Position numbers and translations under genes: made by a program
Notes under the pieces: generated by a model
What the model was told of the DNA's origin: nothing
The model's database searches: none
The model's input: the letters and a program-made list of their open reading frames with translations, nothing else
Source of the DNA: Nitrobacter sp039808345
GTDB taxonomy: Bacteria; Pseudomonadota; Alphaproteobacteria; Rhizobiales; Xanthobacteraceae
Direction: 5' to 3'
DNA length: 64,000 nucleotides
Assembly (NCBI RefSeq): GCF_047824785.1
Contig: NZ_CP181167.1
Span: forward strand, 1,798,001 to 1,862,000
In this document: positions 62,918 through 64,000 of the stretch, piece after piece
How the letters are laid out: each line of letters begins with the position of its first letter
Position numbering within the stretch: the first letter of the stretch is position 1

Positions 62918-64000
62918 TCAGGTTCGCCGATGCGCGTTCAGGCGATGCTCCACGAATAAAGAGTATCGCGACATGCTGAAGCAGAATGCGAAGTAGATGA
63001 GTCCGGTGAATGCGAACCCGGTGAACAGCGTGGTGGGCGTCGCCCATGTGGGATCTGCGAACGAAGCCCGCAAGATTCCCAGCAGATCGAACAATGCGAC
63101 GATGGAGACCAGCGAGGTATCCTTGAACAACGCGATAAAGCTGTTGACCAGTCCGGGAATGACATGCCGCACAGCCTGCGGCATCACGATCAGCCCGGTG
63201 GTCTTCCAGTAGGACAGTCCAAGCGCATGAGCGGCTTCCGCCTGCCCGCCCGGAACCGCCGCGAGACCGCCGCGAATGACCTCGGCATTATACGCCCCCG
63301 CGAACAGCGCGATACCGATCAGGACTCGCACCAGCCCATCGACGGTAAAGTTTCCGGGAAGGAAGAGCGGCAGCATGTAGGTCGCGAAAAACAGCACGGT
63401 GATCAGGGGAACGCCGCGCCAGAATTCGATGAAGGCGATCGAGAAAATCCGGATCAGCGGAAGGGTGGAACGCCGTCCCAGCGCCAGCGCGATTCCGATC
63501 GGTATCGACGACACGATGCCGGTCACCGACACCAGCAGCGTGACCAGCAGTCCGCCCCACAGACGGGTGTCGACAACCGGAAGTCCGCCGCGATCGAGAT
63601 GCATGACCGCGATAACCACGCCCATGCCGGCGAACGCGCCCAGGCTCGTGAGCAAAGCGCCCCAGCCTGCGCGAAATCCGCCGCTGAACAAAAACAGCAG
63701 CAGCGAAACGAACGCAGCCGTGACGCCAAAATCGTACCAGACCGGCTGACCGGAATCCTGGAGCCGATCCCGGAGCGAAGTCAGCGGCGACGCCAGCAGG
63801 TTCAGCCCGTCTCCGGTCGATGCGACGGCGCTTCCCGCCGGCCGCAAGATCGCGCCGAACGCGCCCGCCTCCCCTGACGCGGCGAGTTGCCGTCCGGCAT
63901 TGCCGACGCTCTCCGCGAGGCTCGACAGAAACCCGGCGCTCCAGCTCACGCCGAATCCGGTGATGCCTCCGCCATGCAGCAGGAAAAATGCCGTGACTGG
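62918..64000 (-). CDS. aapM: Amino-acid ABC transporter permease (AapM-type), 5' end beyond window
   Basis: At least 360 codons open to the window edge; the frame before the GTG at 63949 continues FFLLHGGG without a stop, so the true start lies outside. The permease domain reads LWGGLLVTLLVSVTGIVSSIPIGIALALGRRS, IEFWRGVPLITVLFFATYMLPLFLP and the EAA-loop EAAHALGLSYWKTTGLIVMPQAVRHVIPG. The final TFR/R-type tail is usual. Imports general L-amino acids with AapJ, AapQ and AapP in rhizobia. Confidence 0.92.
   Translation of the reverse strand, partial: PVTAFFLLHGGGITGFGVSWSAGFLSSLAESVGNAGRQLAASGEAGAFGAILRPAGSAVASTGDGLNLLASPLTSLRDRLQDSGQPVWYDFGVTAAFVSLLLFLFSGGFRAGWGALLTSLGAFAGMGVVIAVMHLDRGGLPVVDTRLWGGLLVTLLVSVTGIVSSIPIGIALALGRRSTLPLIRIFSIAFIEFWRGVPLITVLFFATYMLPLFLPGNFTVDGLVRVLIGIALFAGAYNAEVIRGGLAAVPGGQAEAAHALGLSYWKTTGLIVMPQAVRHVIPGLVNSFIALFKDTSLVSIVALFDLLGILRASFADPTWATPTTLFTGFAFTGLIYFAFCFSMSRYSLFVEHRLNAHRRT

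Overview
The window is GC-rich alphaproteobacterial chromosome. Phosphatidylcholine synthase, HspQ, IalB-family and DUF502 proteins, an Aap-type amino-acid transporter, and palindromic intergenic repeats reading CTAGAGC...ACCGGTTTCCACTTCGCTCGAAAACGC together point to Hyphomicrobiales, most likely Bradyrhizobiaceae (Nitrobacter, Rhodopseudomonas or Bradyrhizobium relatives). The species is an inference.

Layout. 1-1.7 kb: mazG (cut by the window edge) and queC. 1.9-7.8 kb: a czc-type heavy-metal efflux operon led by a small Cys/His-rich protein. 7.9-9.8 kb: an AhpD-like gene facing a TetR regulator across a palindromic operator, an IS3 remnant and ynfA. 10-17.7 kb: a tightly packed minus-strand run rlpA, dacC, tmk, holB, metG, tatD, MBL hydrolase; metG carries a histone-H1-like basic N-terminal tail of about 185 residues. 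17.8-24 kb: an accessory island next to tRNA-Ser(UGA), with a frameshifted serine recombinase co-transcribed with a VapBC-like toxin-antitoxin pair, an AlpA regulator, a possible nuclease-like protein, and remnants of IS630, a conjugative relaxase and IS481. 24-29.2 kb: small and hypothetical genes, a DUF2147 protein, a cupin and the pxpBCA 5-oxoprolinase operon. 29.3-34.9 kb: qor, terC-pcs, an FAD monooxygenase whose C-terminus is encoded by an intergenic repeat, hspQ, a dense repeat cluster and ialB. 35.2-39.9 kb: an oligopeptide-binding lipoprotein followed by two degenerate enzymes (AMP-binding and GGDEF). 39.9-46.8 kb: sdhE-mfd, divergent recG, DUF502. 46.9-51.4 kb: glmS, tRNA-Cys, a secreted hypothetical and a DTW-domain protein. 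51.4-60.6 kb: an OMF/MFP/RND/RND operon of MdtABC type. 61-64 kb: cysteine synthase and the end of an aap-type ABC operon.

Most genes are housekeeping. The observations most worth following are the MetRS basic tail, the paired pseudo-enzymes at 37-40 kb, the recombinase/toxin-antitoxin operon at tRNA-Ser, and a modular repeat family whose 5' hairpin changes sequence but keeps pairing between copies. No CRISPR array, phage structural gene or clear new defence system was seen. Nothing was run: all calls come from reading the sequence and from recall of families.
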